Shown in pieces: positions 19,286 through 28,489 of a stretch of 64,000 nt of DNA. Source of the DNA: Haloarcula pellucida. Lineage in GTDB: Archaea; Halobacteriota; Halobacteria; Halobacteriales; Haloarculaceae. Each line of letters opens with the position of its first letter. Positions within the stretch are counted from its first letter, which is position 1. The notes under the pieces were generated by a model that had not been told where the DNA came from, did no database searches, and saw only the letters and a program-made list of their open reading frames with translations. The position numbers and the translations under genes are program-made. The stretch spans positions 62,417 through 126,416 of the forward strand of contig NZ_BMOU01000002.1 of the NCBI RefSeq assembly GCF_014647235.1, written 5' to 3'.

Positions 19286-20472
19286 CTGACAGCACCGTAC
19301 GGACGGACGGCGGCGACGCGAACCGAATCGTCGACTACGAACTGTTCGAGGTCCCGCCCCGGTGGCTCTTCCTCCGAATCGAGACGGCCGACGGCACCGT
19401 CGGCTGGGGGGAACCCGTCGTCGAGGGCCGCTCGCACACCGTCGAGGCGGCGGTCGAGGAACTCATGGACACCTACCTGCTCGGGGAGAACCCCGAGAAC
19501 ATCGAGGACCACTGGCAGACGATGTATCGCGGCGGGTTCTACCGCGGCGGTCCCGTCCTCATGAGCGCCATCGCGGGCATCGATCAGGCGCTCTGGGACA
19601 TCAAGGGCAAGCAACTCGGAGCGCCGGTCCACCAGTTGCTCGGCGGTGCCGCCCGCGACCGCATCCGCGTCTACCAGTGGATCGGCGGCGACCGGCCCTC
19701 TGACGTGGCCGAGCAAGCCCGGGAACAGGTCGACGCCGGCTTTACCGCCCTGAAGATGAACGCGACCCCGGAGATAGAGCGCATCGACGACCCCGCCACC
19801 GTCGAGGCGGCGGTCACCCGTCTGGCGGAGGTACGCGAGGCCGTCGGCGACGAGGTGGACATCGGCGTCGACTTCCACGGTCGCGTCACGAAGCCGATGG
19901 CGAAGCGGCTGGCGAAGGCGCTGGAGCCGCACGAACCGATGTTCATCGAGGAACCGGTCCTGCCCGAACACAACGAGGCCCTGCCGGACATCGCCGCCCA
20001 CACGACTATCCCCATCGCGACGGGCGAGCGGATGTTCTCCCGGTGGGACTACAAGGAGGTGTTCGAGGACGGCGCCGTCGACCTGATTCAGCCGGACCTC
20101 TCGCACGCCGGCGGCATCACCGAGGTCACGAAGATAGCGTCGATGGCCGAAGCCTACGACGTGGCGATGGCGCCACACTGCCCGCTGGGGCCCCTCGCGC
20201 TGGCGTCCTGCGTACAGGTCGACGCCTGCTCGCCGAACGCGCTCATCCAAGAACAGAGCCTGAACATCCACTACAACGAGACGACGGACGTGCTGGACTA
20301 TCTGGCCGACCCGTCGGTGTTCGAGTACGAGGACGGCTACGTCGCCGTCCCGGACGAACCCGGCCTCGGCGTCGAAATCAACGAGTCGTACGTCCGCGAA
20401 CAGGCCGAGAAAGAGGTCGACTGGCACAACCCGGTGTGGCGACACGACGACGGCAGCGTCGCCGAGTGGTAG
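19282..20472 (+). CDS. dgoD: D-galactonate dehydratase
   Basis: DgoD converts D-galactonate to 2-keto-3-deoxygalactonate in the De Ley-Doudoroff pathway. This 396-aa member of the enolase superfamily is very close to E. coli DgoD: PPRWLFLRIET at the start, GFYRGGPVLMSAIAGIDQAL, the metal ligands in DFHGRV, IEEPV and TGERM, catalytic His in DFHG and PHCPLGP, QEQSLNIHYN, and the same end (SVAEW). The ATG at 19282 gives the normal length; the frame is open upstream to a GTG at 19201. The kinase and aldolase that would follow are not in the window. Confidence 0.95.
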   Translation: MTDSTVRTDGGDANRIVDYELFEVPPRWLFLRIETADGTVGWGEPVVEGRSHTVEAAVEELMDTYLLGENPENIEDHWQTMYRGGFYRGGPVLMSAIAGIDQALWDIKGKQLGAPVHQLLGGAARDRIRVYQWIGGDRPSDVAEQAREQVDAGFTALKMNATPEIERIDDPATVEAAVTRLAEVREAVGDEVDIGVDFHGRVTKPMAKRLAKALEPHEPMFIEEPVLPEHNEALPDIAAHTTIPIATGERMFSRWDYKEVFEDGAVDLIQPDLSHAGGITEVTKIASMAEAYDVAMAPHCPLGPLALASCVQVDACSPNALIQEQSLNIHYNETTDVLDYLADPSVFEYEDGYVAVPDEPGLGVEINESYVREQAEKEVDWHNPVWRHDDGSVAEW

Positions 20473-20573
20473 CGACCTGAGCGGTCGGGCACCCGTCTCG
20501 CGCCGACGGCCGAGCGACGACCCGCGCCCGCCCTCCAGAGGATATTTGTCGGTCGGGCGCGCAGTGGCGATCG

Positions 20574-21389
20574 ATGGTTTCGACAGACCCGACTGCGAAC
20601 GCCGTCCCGAACCGTCACGAACAGCGCGTCGTCGTCGTCACGGGGTCGACACGGGGCATCGGCGAGGGCGTCGCCCGTCGCTTCGCCGCCGAAGGGGCGT
20701 CTGTGGTCGTCACCGGCCGCTCCCGCGATCCCGGCGAGGCCGTCGCCGCGTCTATCCGCGAGGACGGCGGCGAGGCGACGTTCGTACAGGCCGACATGCG
20801 CGACCCCGCGGCAATCGAGGCGCTAATCGACCACACCGTCGCCGAGTACGGCCGCGTCGACGTCCTCGTGAACAACGCGGGCGTCCAGACGGAGACGACG
20901 GCGAGCGAGGCCACCCTCTCCGACTGGGCGTTCGTCGTCGAGACGGACTTCCGCTCGTTCTGGCTCTGTACGAAACACGCCGTCGAGGCGATGCCAGAGG
21001 GCGGCACCGTCCTCAACATGTCCTCGAATCACGCCTTCCTGACGATGCCCGGACTGTTCCCGTACAACGCCGTCAAATCGGGCATCAACGGACTCACGCG
21101 GGCGATGGCGCTGGAACTCGGGCCCCACGGTATCACAGTCAACACCATCAACCCCGGGTGGGTAGAGATAGAGCGCACGCGCGAGGAACTCGGCGACGAC
21201 TACGAGTACACCGAACAGATTCATCCCGTCGGGCGACTCGGCACGCCCGCAGACGTCGCCGGGATGGCCGCGTTCCTCGCGAGCGACGACGCGACGTTCG
21301 TCACGGGCGAGAGCATCCTCGTCGACGGCGGCCGGAGTCAGGTGATGCAGGACGGACTGTACCGCGAGTACCGAACCGGGATCGAGTGA
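20574..21389 (+). CDS. SDR-family oxidoreductase, likely sugar-related
   Basis: This 271-aa classical short-chain dehydrogenase has the cofactor motif TGSTRGIGEG (residues about 24-33), NNAG, the catalytic Ser in NMSS and YNAVK, and ends with FVTGESILVDGG. Its place directly after dgoD suggests oxidation of galactose or a related sugar. The substrate is inferred from context only. The 80-bp inverted-repeat element begins at its stop codon. Confidence 0.88.
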   Translation: MVSTDPTANAVPNRHEQRVVVVTGSTRGIGEGVARRFAAEGASVVVTGRSRDPGEAVAASIREDGGEATFVQADMRDPAAIEALIDHTVAEYGRVDVLVNNAGVQTETTASEATLSDWAFVVETDFRSFWLCTKHAVEAMPEGGTVLNMSSNHAFLTMPGLFPYNAVKSGINGLTRAMALELGPHGITVNTINPGWVEIERTREELGDDYEYTEQIHPVGRLGTPADVAGMAAFLASDDATFVTGESILVDGGRSQVMQDGLYREYRTGIE

Positions 21390-21468
21390 TACTGGTGGCT
21401 GTAAGTTCGTAAAGATATTCGCCACCCCGGGGTGGCGAATTACTTCAGTTTGTTACAGCCACCAGTAT
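21389..21468. repeat. 80-bp inverted-repeat (MITE-like) element
   Basis: Perfect 16-bp inverted terminal repeats, ATACTGGTGGCTGTAA (21389-21404) and its complement (21453-21468), surround a core with a perfect 24-bp palindrome reaching from ATTCGCCACCCC to GGGGTGGCGAAT (about 21417-21440). It encodes nothing. The left end coincides with the last base of the SDR stop codon. It could be a non-autonomous mobile element or a bidirectional terminator hairpin. Confidence 0.75.
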
Positions 21469-21685
21469 GAGTCCCGGACGGGACAGCACGACACCGCGCT
21501 TTCGGATACGCGTACGGGCAGCGAACCAGCAGGGGGCGACGGTAACCGACCCGCCGATGCGGAGACGAATCTCGGCCGCTCGATGCTGTCGGTCGCGCCG
21601 TCGGGCACCGGTTCGTGTGAGTGAGTCGGTTATCTGCGCACCAACTACGTGCGAACTGGAGCGTCCGATTCGGTGGCCCCCGGCT

Positions 21686-21702
21686 GTTCACGTATCGGAA
21701 AC
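21686..21702. promoter_or_regulatory. Putative operator (GTTCA-N8-GAAC family), site 3
   Basis: GTTCAC-GTATC-GGAAAC has one mismatch to the pattern. It lies about 60 bases upstream of the TATA box of the sugar ABC ATPase gene. Confidence 0.45.
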
Positions 21703-21761
21703 GAATGCGCCCCGTTCGACCGTTCGATCCCCGTCGCGAGACGCCGCCTGGAGCGTGGCAA

Positions 21762-21769
21762 GATTTAAC
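21762..21769 (+). promoter_or_regulatory. TATA box of the sugar ABC ATPase gene
   Basis: GATTTAAC lies about 28 bases before the ATG at 21794, implying a leaderless transcript. Confidence 0.5.
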
Positions 21770-21793
21770 ACCTCCTACAATATTGGATGTGGC

Positions 21794-22975
21794 ATGGGCG
21801 AATTAGCCATACAGAACCTCACCAAGATATTCCACGACGACGGCGGCGATATCGTCGCCGTCGACTCGTTCGACGCGGAGATAGACGACGGCGAGTTCAT
21901 CGTACTGGTCGGCCCGTCCGGCTGTGGGAAGTCGACGACACTACGGATGATTGCCGGACTGGAGACCCCCACGGAGGGAGACATCGTCCTCGACGGCGAG
22001 ACGGTCACCGAGAAGAAGCCGAAGTCGCGCAACATGGCGATGGTGTTCCAGTCCTACGCGCTGTATCCGCACATGACGGCCCGCGAGAACATGGCCTTCG
22101 GGCTGAAGATGACGACGGACCTCTCGGAGGACGAGATAGACGACCGGGTCCAGAACGCCGCCGACATGATGGGCATCGGTGGCCTGCTGAACAAGAAACC
22201 GGACGAGCTCTCGGGCGGCCAGCAACAGCGCGTGGCGCTGGGACGGGCCATCGTCCGTGAGCCGGAAGTGTTCCTGATGGACGAGCCACTCAGCAATCTG
22301 GACGCCAAACTCCGCACGCAGATGCGGACCGAACTGCAGGAACTCCAGCAGGAGTTCGGCGTGACGACCATCTACGTCACGCACGATCAGACCGAAGCGA
22401 TGACGATGTCCGACCGCATCGCCGTCCTCGACGACGGGCAACTCCAGCAACTCGGGACACCGCTGGAGTGTTACCACGAACCGGCCAACCAGTTCGTCGC
22501 CGGGTTCATCGGGTCGCCGTCGATGAACTTCTTCGACGTCGAACTCGACACGTCGGGGCCGACGCCGACGCTGGTCCACGACGCCTTCGAGTACGAACTC
22601 GACGACGACGTCTACGCCGACATCGAGGGACACGGGTCGCGGTTCACGCTGGGCATCCGCCCCGAGGACGTGAAGGCGGTGTCCGAGGGTACCCACAACG
22701 CTCTCTCGCCGACGGTGCAGGTCACCGAACCGCTCGGTGACGTGAGCTACGTCTACCTCGACATCGCCGGCGAGCAGTACACGGCGACGCTCGAAGGCGA
22801 CATCGTCATCGAGTCGGGCCGCACGCTCACCGTGCAGTTCCCGCAGGACCGCATCCACGTCTTCGACGGCAAAACTGGCGAAGCGCTTCGAAACCGCGAC
22901 CCGCCGGACAGCGACGACGTCGAGGCCCTAGTCGGTCTCGACGACGTCAGCGGCGTCGAAATCGGCGTCGAGTGA
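21794..22975 (+). CDS. Sugar ABC transporter ATPase (MalK/UgpC type)
   Basis: This 393-aa ATPase of a CUT1-type importer has Walker A GPSGCGKSTT (about residue 40), signature LSGGQQQRVALGRA, Walker B VFLMDEPLSNLDAK and the switch His in YVTHDQTEAMTMSD. It also has the C-terminal MOBE/OB regulatory domain (about 240-375) that mark MalK/UgpC. It probably powers the binding protein and permeases at 24526-27765, which lack their own ATPase gene. It is transcribed separately and is separated from them by the convergent GH4 gene. Confidence 0.93.
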   Translation: MGELAIQNLTKIFHDDGGDIVAVDSFDAEIDDGEFIVLVGPSGCGKSTTLRMIAGLETPTEGDIVLDGETVTEKKPKSRNMAMVFQSYALYPHMTARENMAFGLKMTTDLSEDEIDDRVQNAADMMGIGGLLNKKPDELSGGQQQRVALGRAIVREPEVFLMDEPLSNLDAKLRTQMRTELQELQQEFGVTTIYVTHDQTEAMTMSDRIAVLDDGQLQQLGTPLECYHEPANQFVAGFIGSPSMNFFDVELDTSGPTPTLVHDAFEYELDDDVYADIEGHGSRFTLGIRPEDVKAVSEGTHNALSPTVQVTEPLGDVSYVYLDIAGEQYTATLEGDIVIESGRTLTVQFPQDRIHVFDGKTGEALRNRDPPDSDDVEALVGLDDVSGVEIGVE

Positions 22976-23026
22976 GCTACTCGCCCCGGCAGTCGTCTCG
23001 TCTGCCCTGTTCGAGGACTCGGGAGC

Positions 23027-23051
23027 GTCGCCACTCGCTTCGAGTGGCGAC
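23027..23051. terminator. Perfect hairpin between convergent genes
   Basis: GTCGCCACTCG (23027-23037) and CGAGTGGCGAC (23041-23051) pair over 11 bp around a CTT loop. It lies between the converging ABC ATPase and GH4 genes, where it may serve 3'-end formation or mRNA stability. Confidence 0.5.
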
Positions 23052-23087
23052 TGGAGAAATGATAGCACGCTGTCGGTGGCGCGTCGG

Positions 23088-24395
23088 TTATTCGAGTCGC
23101 GGGAGGTACGCTTCGTTGGCGGCGAGCAGTTCTTCGGTCATCTCGTGAATCTCCGGCAGGGTCAACTGGGCCGCCGTGAGCGGGTCCTGTTTGACCGCGC
23201 GGTGGACTTTCTCGCGGTCGTTCTCCAGTGCGCCCTCGACGGCGAGTTGCTGGACGGCGACGTGTTGCTGGGGGAAGGTGCGGACGGAGTTGGGGAGTTC
23301 GCCGACCGAACACGGGTGGAGGCCGGTGCCGTCGACGAGGACGGGGACCTCGACGCAGGCGTCGGTCGGCAGGGACTCGATGGCGTTGGTCTCGTTGCTG
23401 ACGTTGAGGTTGAACCGGCGGGTGGTGTCGGTCTCGATGGAGTGGATGAGCCGGGAGGCGTACTCCTCGGAGCGTTCGACGCCCACTTCGTCCAGATCGA
23501 CGCCCAGTTCCGGGTCGTCGCGTTCCTCAGAGCGTTCCTGCCACCCTTCGAGGTACGTCGCGGTGGGCATTCGTTCGGCGTAGTCCGTGCCGGTCAGCTC
23601 CTCGATGGTGTCCTCGTCGGTCCGGAAGTACGGGACGTACTCGGACATGTGGTGGGAGGATTCGGTCGGGAAGTAGCCGAAGTGTTTCAGCATCTCGAAG
23701 CGCACGGTGTCGCGTTCGTACGTCTCGGGATCGTCGTAGGCCTCGCGGAGGGCGGGATAGACGCTCTCGCCGTCGTGTGTGGCTTCGAGGAACCACGCGA
23801 CGTGGTTGACGCCCGCGACCCAGTACTCCAGTTCGTCCTCGGGGACGTCGACGTAGTCGGCGATGGCCTCGGCGGTGTGGGGAACGCTGTGACACAGCCC
23901 GACGGTCTCGATGTCCGTCGCCTCGAACATCGTCTGACAGAGGATGGACATGGGGTTCGTGTAGTTCAGCAGCAGGGCGTCGGGACAGAGTTCCTCCATG
24001 TCGTTGGCGAGGTCGAGCATGGTCGGGATGGTTCGCAGGCCGCGGAAGATGCCGCCCGGGCCGATGGTGTCGCCGATGGCTTGCTCGACGCCGTACTCCT
24101 CGGGAATGCGGATTTCGTTCTCGAAGGGCTCGGTACCGCCGACGTTGATCATGTTGAGGACGTAGTCGGCGCCGTCGAGCGCTTCGACGCGGTCGGTGGT
24201 CGACTCGACCGTCGCGTCGAGGCCTTCGTTCTCGACCATCGCCTCGGCGACGCGGGTCGTCTGGTCGAGTCGATGCTCGTCGATGTCCATCAACGCGATG
24301 GTACTGTCGTTCAGGTCGTCGAACGAGAGGATGTCCCCCACGAGTTTCGTGGCGAACACCATACTACCCGCTCCGACGAAGGCAATCTTCGGCAT
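23088..24395 (-). CDS. melA: Alpha-galactosidase, GH4 (MelA-like)
   Basis: GH4 enzymes cleave alpha-galactosides by an NAD+- and Mn2+-dependent redox mechanism. The 435-aa protein starts MPKIAFVGAGSMVF (Rossmann motif). It follows E. coli MelA closely: IALMDID, IGDTIGPGGIFRGLRTIP, LNYTNPMSI, GLCHSVPHTAE, GVNHVAW, FGYFPTESSHHMSEY, CVEVPVLVDGTGLHPC. The metal-binding Cys (in LCHS) and His (in GVNH) are present. The ATG at 24395 is preceded by a TTTATT box about 30 bases upstream, suggesting a leaderless message divergent from the binding-protein operon. Alpha-glucosidase activity is possible within GH4 but less likely. Confidence 0.9.
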   Translation of the reverse strand: MPKIAFVGAGSMVFATKLVGDILSFDDLNDSTIALMDIDEHRLDQTTRVAEAMVENEGLDATVESTTDRVEALDGADYVLNMINVGGTEPFENEIRIPEEYGVEQAIGDTIGPGGIFRGLRTIPTMLDLANDMEELCPDALLLNYTNPMSILCQTMFEATDIETVGLCHSVPHTAEAIADYVDVPEDELEYWVAGVNHVAWFLEATHDGESVYPALREAYDDPETYERDTVRFEMLKHFGYFPTESSHHMSEYVPYFRTDEDTIEELTGTDYAERMPTATYLEGWQERSEERDDPELGVDLDEVGVERSEEYASRLIHSIETDTTRRFNLNVSNETNAIESLPTDACVEVPVLVDGTGLHPCSVGELPNSVRTFPQQHVAVQQLAVEGALENDREKVHRAVKQDPLTAAQLTLPEIHEMTEELLAANEAYLPRLE

Positions 24396-24483
24396 GCACC
24401 ATACTCTCCTGCATTCCAAGCAATAAATCTACTGCCGTGTGGGTCGCTGTCGCACTCATTGTCCACGGTCGATCAGGGGAAAC

Positions 24484-24490
24484 TATAAAT
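24484..24490 (+). promoter_or_regulatory. TATA box of the sugar transporter operon
   Basis: TATAAAT is centred 39 bases before the ATG at 24526, which would leave a 5' UTR of roughly 12 bases. Confidence 0.5.
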
Positions 24491-24525
24491 AGGGATAGGG
24501 CAATGTGCCTGCTAGGGTTTGCACC

Positions 24526-25923
24526 ATGTCAGACAGTAGTTCATCTGGACTCAGCAGGCGGTCACTCGTGAAAGCGCTCGGCGTCGGCGCGGCGGCCGGA
24601 CTCGCCGGTTGTGGCGGCACCGGCGGCGACGGGGCCGCAGACGAGATGGGCGGCGACACCGGAGACGGCAGTACCACCAGCGGTGACGGTGGCAGCGGTG
24701 ACAGCGGGAACGCCCCGCTGTTCTGGAACTACGCGTTCCCCAACGACGGCACGGATCCCATCTGGAAGGACACGTTCCTGAAAAACGCCGAGGAGCGTAT
24801 CGGTCAGGAGCCCAGAATGGGACGCTTCGCCTACGAGGACCTCCGGCAGAAGTTCCTCACCGGGGCCCGCACGGGCGACCCGGACGTCATCGAGGGGGTC
24901 CTGAGCCACCTCACGGAGTACGTCAAGGCCGACCACCTCGAACCCATCGGGGGCTTCGCCGAGGGGCTCCCGTGGTACGACGGCTACGTACAGAGCGCTC
25001 TCGACGCGCTGACCTACCGCGGGAAACTGTACGGGCTGCCCTACAACGGCAACGCCCGGGCGTTCATCGTCCGACAGGACATCCTCGACGAACTCGGACA
25101 GGACGTGCCCCAGTCGGCTTCGGCGTTCCACGAGGTCGGCCGGATGATAAACAGCGAGTACGACGACATCTACGCCTACCACAACTGCACCAAGAAAGGC
25201 AGCGTGCGGGCGTTCCAGGAGTGGATGTCCCACGTCTATCAGCACACCGACCAACTGTACGTCCCCGACGGCGACTCCTGGAAGCTCAACATCACCGCCG
25301 ACCAGCTCGGCCAGATATTCGACAACTGGTACTACCAAATCTACGCCGCCGACGACCCGGTCGGCGACCCAGACACGCTCGGGACCGGCTGGCAGGTCAA
25401 CGACCCCGGCTACCTCAACGGCCGCTGGGCGTTCATCGAGTGTGGGACGTGGCTCCGCGGCTGGACCTCCGGGGACAACATCAACAACAGCGAGAAGACC
25501 AAGGACATCCTCAACAACAAGACGCTCGTCGGCCACCTCCCGCGAGGTGAGGGGGCCTCGAAAGGGACGTTCCTCGAAGTCAAACCCGTCATGGTCAACA
25601 CGCACTCCGACCAGAAGGAGACCGCGAAGGGCATCGCGGCGTCTTTCGCCTCGCCCGATACGCTCACCGCGATGGGCGAGGACGCGAAGGGGAACGGTAT
25701 GACCCCCGTCCACAAGGACGTGGAGTCGACAATCACCAACGAGAACTGGGCGCCGTTCACCGATGTCTTCAAGACCGGGCGCGCGCTGGCGAAGATCGGC
25801 TGGGGACAGGTCCGCTCGCCGTTCTACACCTACATGCAGCAGGTCGCCTACGGCAAGACCGACCCGTACGAGGCCGGTGACCAGTTCCACGACGAACTGA
25901 AGAGTCTGGCGAGCGAGCTCTGA
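24526..25923 (+). CDS. Sugar ABC transporter substrate-binding lipoprotein
   Basis: This 465-aa extracellular binding protein of the CUT1 family has a Tat signal with lipobox near the start (SRRSLVKALG ... GLAGCGG), so it is folded before export and anchored by a lipid on Cys. A Gly/Ser/Thr-rich linker follows to about residue 60. The rest is the bilobed solute-binding domain. It is the first gene of an operon with two permeases (gaps of 7 and 2 bases). With GH4, GH42 and DgoD nearby, a galactoside is the likely ligand. Confidence 0.9.
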   Translation: MSDSSSSGLSRRSLVKALGVGAAAGLAGCGGTGGDGAADEMGGDTGDGSTTSGDGGSGDSGNAPLFWNYAFPNDGTDPIWKDTFLKNAEERIGQEPRMGRFAYEDLRQKFLTGARTGDPDVIEGVLSHLTEYVKADHLEPIGGFAEGLPWYDGYVQSALDALTYRGKLYGLPYNGNARAFIVRQDILDELGQDVPQSASAFHEVGRMINSEYDDIYAYHNCTKKGSVRAFQEWMSHVYQHTDQLYVPDGDSWKLNITADQLGQIFDNWYYQIYAADDPVGDPDTLGTGWQVNDPGYLNGRWAFIECGTWLRGWTSGDNINNSEKTKDILNNKTLVGHLPRGEGASKGTFLEVKPVMVNTHSDQKETAKGIAASFASPDTLTAMGEDAKGNGMTPVHKDVESTITNENWAPFTDVFKTGRALAKIGWGQVRSPFYTYMQQVAYGKTDPYEAGDQFHDELKSLASEL

Positions 25924-25930
25924 GACACGC

Positions 25931-26851
25931 ATGGCAACGCGCACCGATACCGAACCGACGGGTGGCGCCTACGTCGACGAGTTCCGGGCGTTCCTCGAGG
26001 ACACCTGGCTGGGGTACGCACTCGTGCTCCCCTCGGTCATCCTCATGGGGATAATCATCATCTACCCCACGCTCCGGGGCATCCAGCTGGCGTTCTACGA
26101 GGCGTCGCTGCTGAGTCCCCAGCAGCAGACGTTCGTCGGGCTCCAGAACTTCGCCCAGATGGTGGGTGCGCCGGCGTTCCAGACGGCGCTGTGGCACACG
26201 GTGTTGCTCACCGCGCTCGCGGTGTCCATCCAGTACGTGCTGGGACTGGGGCTCGCGCTGGCGCTGAAAGAGAAGGTGCCGGGCGCGGCGCTGTTCCGCA
26301 GCCTGTCGATGGTAACGTGGGTCCTGCCCATCATCGTGATGGTCATTATCTTCCGGTTCCTCACGCAGAACGGGTTCGGCCCGGTCAACATCATCCTCGG
26401 GAGCCTCGGGATGGAGACGACCGCTTGGTTCGGCGAACCGGGCGTCGCGTTCCCGCTGGTCGTGCTGATGCACGTCTGGCGGAACGTCCCGTTCTACGCC
26501 ATCGCGCTGATGGCGGCGATGAAGTCCATCCCCGACACCCAGTACGAGGCCGCACGGCTGGACGGTGCCGGTCCGCTCCAGCGGTTCCGCTACATCACGC
26601 TCCCGCAGATATCGTACGTGTCGATGATCATGATCGTGCTCCACGTCATCTTCACGTTCAACAACTTCGACATCATCTACCTGTCGACGGGCGGGGGCCC
26701 GCTGGGCAACACCGAGGTACTGGCGACGTACATCTACAAGCAGGCGTTCCAACAGTACGCGATGGGTTACGCCGCGAGCATCGGCGTCACCATGCTGCTC
26801 ATCATGATGGTGTTCACCGTCGTGTACGCGCATCTGGAGGCTCGTGACTGA
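25931..26851 (+). CDS. Sugar ABC transporter permease (MalF/UgpA type)
   Basis: This 306-aa inner permease has six hydrophobic helices and the EAA loop QYEAARLDGAGPLQRFRYITLP (residues about 206-227) that docks on the ATPase. The N-terminus is a 30-residue cytoplasmic arm. It is the second gene of the binding-protein operon. Confidence 0.92.
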   Translation: MATRTDTEPTGGAYVDEFRAFLEDTWLGYALVLPSVILMGIIIIYPTLRGIQLAFYEASLLSPQQQTFVGLQNFAQMVGAPAFQTALWHTVLLTALAVSIQYVLGLGLALALKEKVPGAALFRSLSMVTWVLPIIVMVIIFRFLTQNGFGPVNIILGSLGMETTAWFGEPGVAFPLVVLMHVWRNVPFYAIALMAAMKSIPDTQYEAARLDGAGPLQRFRYITLPQISYVSMIMIVLHVIFTFNNFDIIYLSTGGGPLGNTEVLATYIYKQAFQQYAMGYAASIGVTMLLIMMVFTVVYAHLEARD

Positions 26852-26853
26852 CC

Positions 26854-27765
26854 ATGGCAACCGAAACGAAACAGCAGACGACGCAAGCCACCGACCGCTC
26901 GTTCGCCGACCGACTCGACGCGTGGCTCGCAGAGGACATGTCGCCGCGCCGGGCACTGGTCGTCTACGCCGTCATCGGGCTGTACATGACGTTCCTGTTG
27001 CTCCCGGTGTTCTACATGGTGCTGGTGACGTTCACGTCGGCAGAGTTCCTGTACTCGTCCCAACTCGTGCCCGCGTTGAGTGACTTCACGCTCGACAACT
27101 ACGTCACGGTCATGTCGACTGGCCTGTTCCAGCAGTACTTCATCAACTCGGCCATCGTCGCGACGACGACGACGGCCATCACGCTCGTCGTCGGGACGCT
27201 GGCGGCGTACTCGCTGTCGCGGTTCGAGTACCCCGGACGGAGCGGACTCCTGTTCACGTTCCTCGGGACCCAGATGCTGCCCCGCGTGCTCATCCTCATC
27301 CCGTTCTTCCTGATGATGTTCACCATCGGGCTCATCGACTCGCTCGTGGGCATCATCGTCGCCCACTCGGTGCTGGGCATCCCGCTCGGGACGTGGCTGC
27401 TGAAGGGGTACTTCGACGACATCCCCAAATCGTTGGACGAGGCCGCGAAGATGGACGGCTGTTCGCATCTGGACATCCTGGGGCGCATCATCGTCCCGAT
27501 GTCCCTGCCGGGCATCGCCGTCGCCGGCTTCTACACGTTCATCCTCTCGTGGAACGACTACCTGTTCGTCTCTATCCTCTCGCAGACGGCCGCGACCCGG
27601 ACGCTCCCGTTCGGACTGCAACTGTTCCAGTCACAGAACGCCGTGGCCTGGGAACTGCTACTGACTGCGGCGACGCTCACGATGGTGCCCGTCATCGTGC
27701 TGTTCGCGTTGGTCCAGCGGTGGGTCGTCGAGGGCCTCGCCAGCGGCGGCATGAAGGGTGCCTGA
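26854..27765 (+). CDS. Sugar ABC transporter permease (MalG/UgpE type)
   Basis: The second permease of the importer has 303 aa and six helices, with the EAA loop LDEAAKMDGCSHLDILGRII (about 195-214). It starts two bases after the first permease and ends the operon. Confidence 0.92.
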   Translation: MATETKQQTTQATDRSFADRLDAWLAEDMSPRRALVVYAVIGLYMTFLLLPVFYMVLVTFTSAEFLYSSQLVPALSDFTLDNYVTVMSTGLFQQYFINSAIVATTTTAITLVVGTLAAYSLSRFEYPGRSGLLFTFLGTQMLPRVLILIPFFLMMFTIGLIDSLVGIIVAHSVLGIPLGTWLLKGYFDDIPKSLDEAAKMDGCSHLDILGRIIVPMSLPGIAVAGFYTFILSWNDYLFVSILSQTAATRTLPFGLQLFQSQNAVAWELLLTAATLTMVPVIVLFALVQRWVVEGLASGGMKGA

Positions 27766-28013
27766 GGCTCTCCAACGCACATCTGATTCTATTTCCGAAG
27801 TTATAGCAGTGAATGGCCTCTCCTCGATTATATAAATCGAATTTCATAGAGATATCTGGGGGGTTCAGAAGCACGGCCACTATCGATACGAGGATTTTAG
27901 CTATGCAACTCCAAATCGGGTTCATGTGGGTGTGGATGCGCGCCCACCGGTCGTGGACACGGACTACGCGGACGCGTGGCTCGTCGGCCGCGAAAAACGG
28001 GAGAAGTCTGGCG

Positions 28014-28376
28014 TCAGAACGGCGCTTCGGGGCCTTCGTCGTCGCCGCCGACGTCGCCACCGCGGGACTCGCCGGGGAAGGAGGGGCTGGCGCCGCCGGC
28101 CATGCCCTCTTGCTGGTCCGCCCCGGTGCGCGCGACGACCTCGTTGATCTCCGGGATCTCCTTGGTCATGCGCGTCTTGATCGCCTGGATGGTCATCGGC
28201 GAGATGCCACATCCGGAACAGGCACCGCCCAGACGGATCGTGACGCTGCCCTCTTCGCGGTCGATCTCCTCGATGGCCGCGCTGCCGCCGTGCATCTGAA
28301 TCTGCGGGAAGTTCCGGCGCAGGAAGTTCGTGATGCGCTCGCGCAGGTCGTCCCCGTCCTCTGTTTCCGTGCTCAT
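28014..28376 (-). CDS. NifU-like Fe-S scaffold protein (NifU C-terminal domain)
   Basis: The 120-aa protein consists of the NifU C-terminal domain (residues 8-80) with the cluster-binding motif LGGACSGCGISPMTIQ, followed by a Gly/Glu-rich disordered tail. Such proteins hold and pass on Fe-S clusters. The ATG at 28376 gives the domain a normal N-terminus; the longer frame reads into the upstream region. Confidence 0.9.
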   Translation of the reverse strand: MSTETEDGDDLRERITNFLRRNFPQIQMHGGSAAIEEIDREEGSVTIRLGGACSGCGISPMTIQAIKTRMTKEIPEINEVVARTGADQQEGMAGGASPSFPGESRGGDVGGDDEGPEAPF

Positions 28377-28489
28377 AGTGACAGTATGTCCGGGCCGGGG
28401 AGGCTTAGACCTTTGGACTGATTCGTTCGGCCCCGCGCCGAGTCCCGGTCGGGCCAAGGTTGAAGCGCGCCCGCGACGCCGGTGTGTGT

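Larger units (their letters stand above)
21469..21793. other. Intergenic region with sugar ABC ATPase promoter
   Basis: No gene is supported in these 325 bases. The upstream extension of the ABC ATPase frame here has no family similarity. The end of the region holds an operator-like site and a TATA box. Confidence 0.5.

Noticed and set aside
21467-21793. Longer N-terminus for the sugar ABC ATPase
   Set aside because: It would start within the inverted-repeat element and run through an operator-like site and TATA box. MalK-type proteins begin at the MGELAIQNLTK position.
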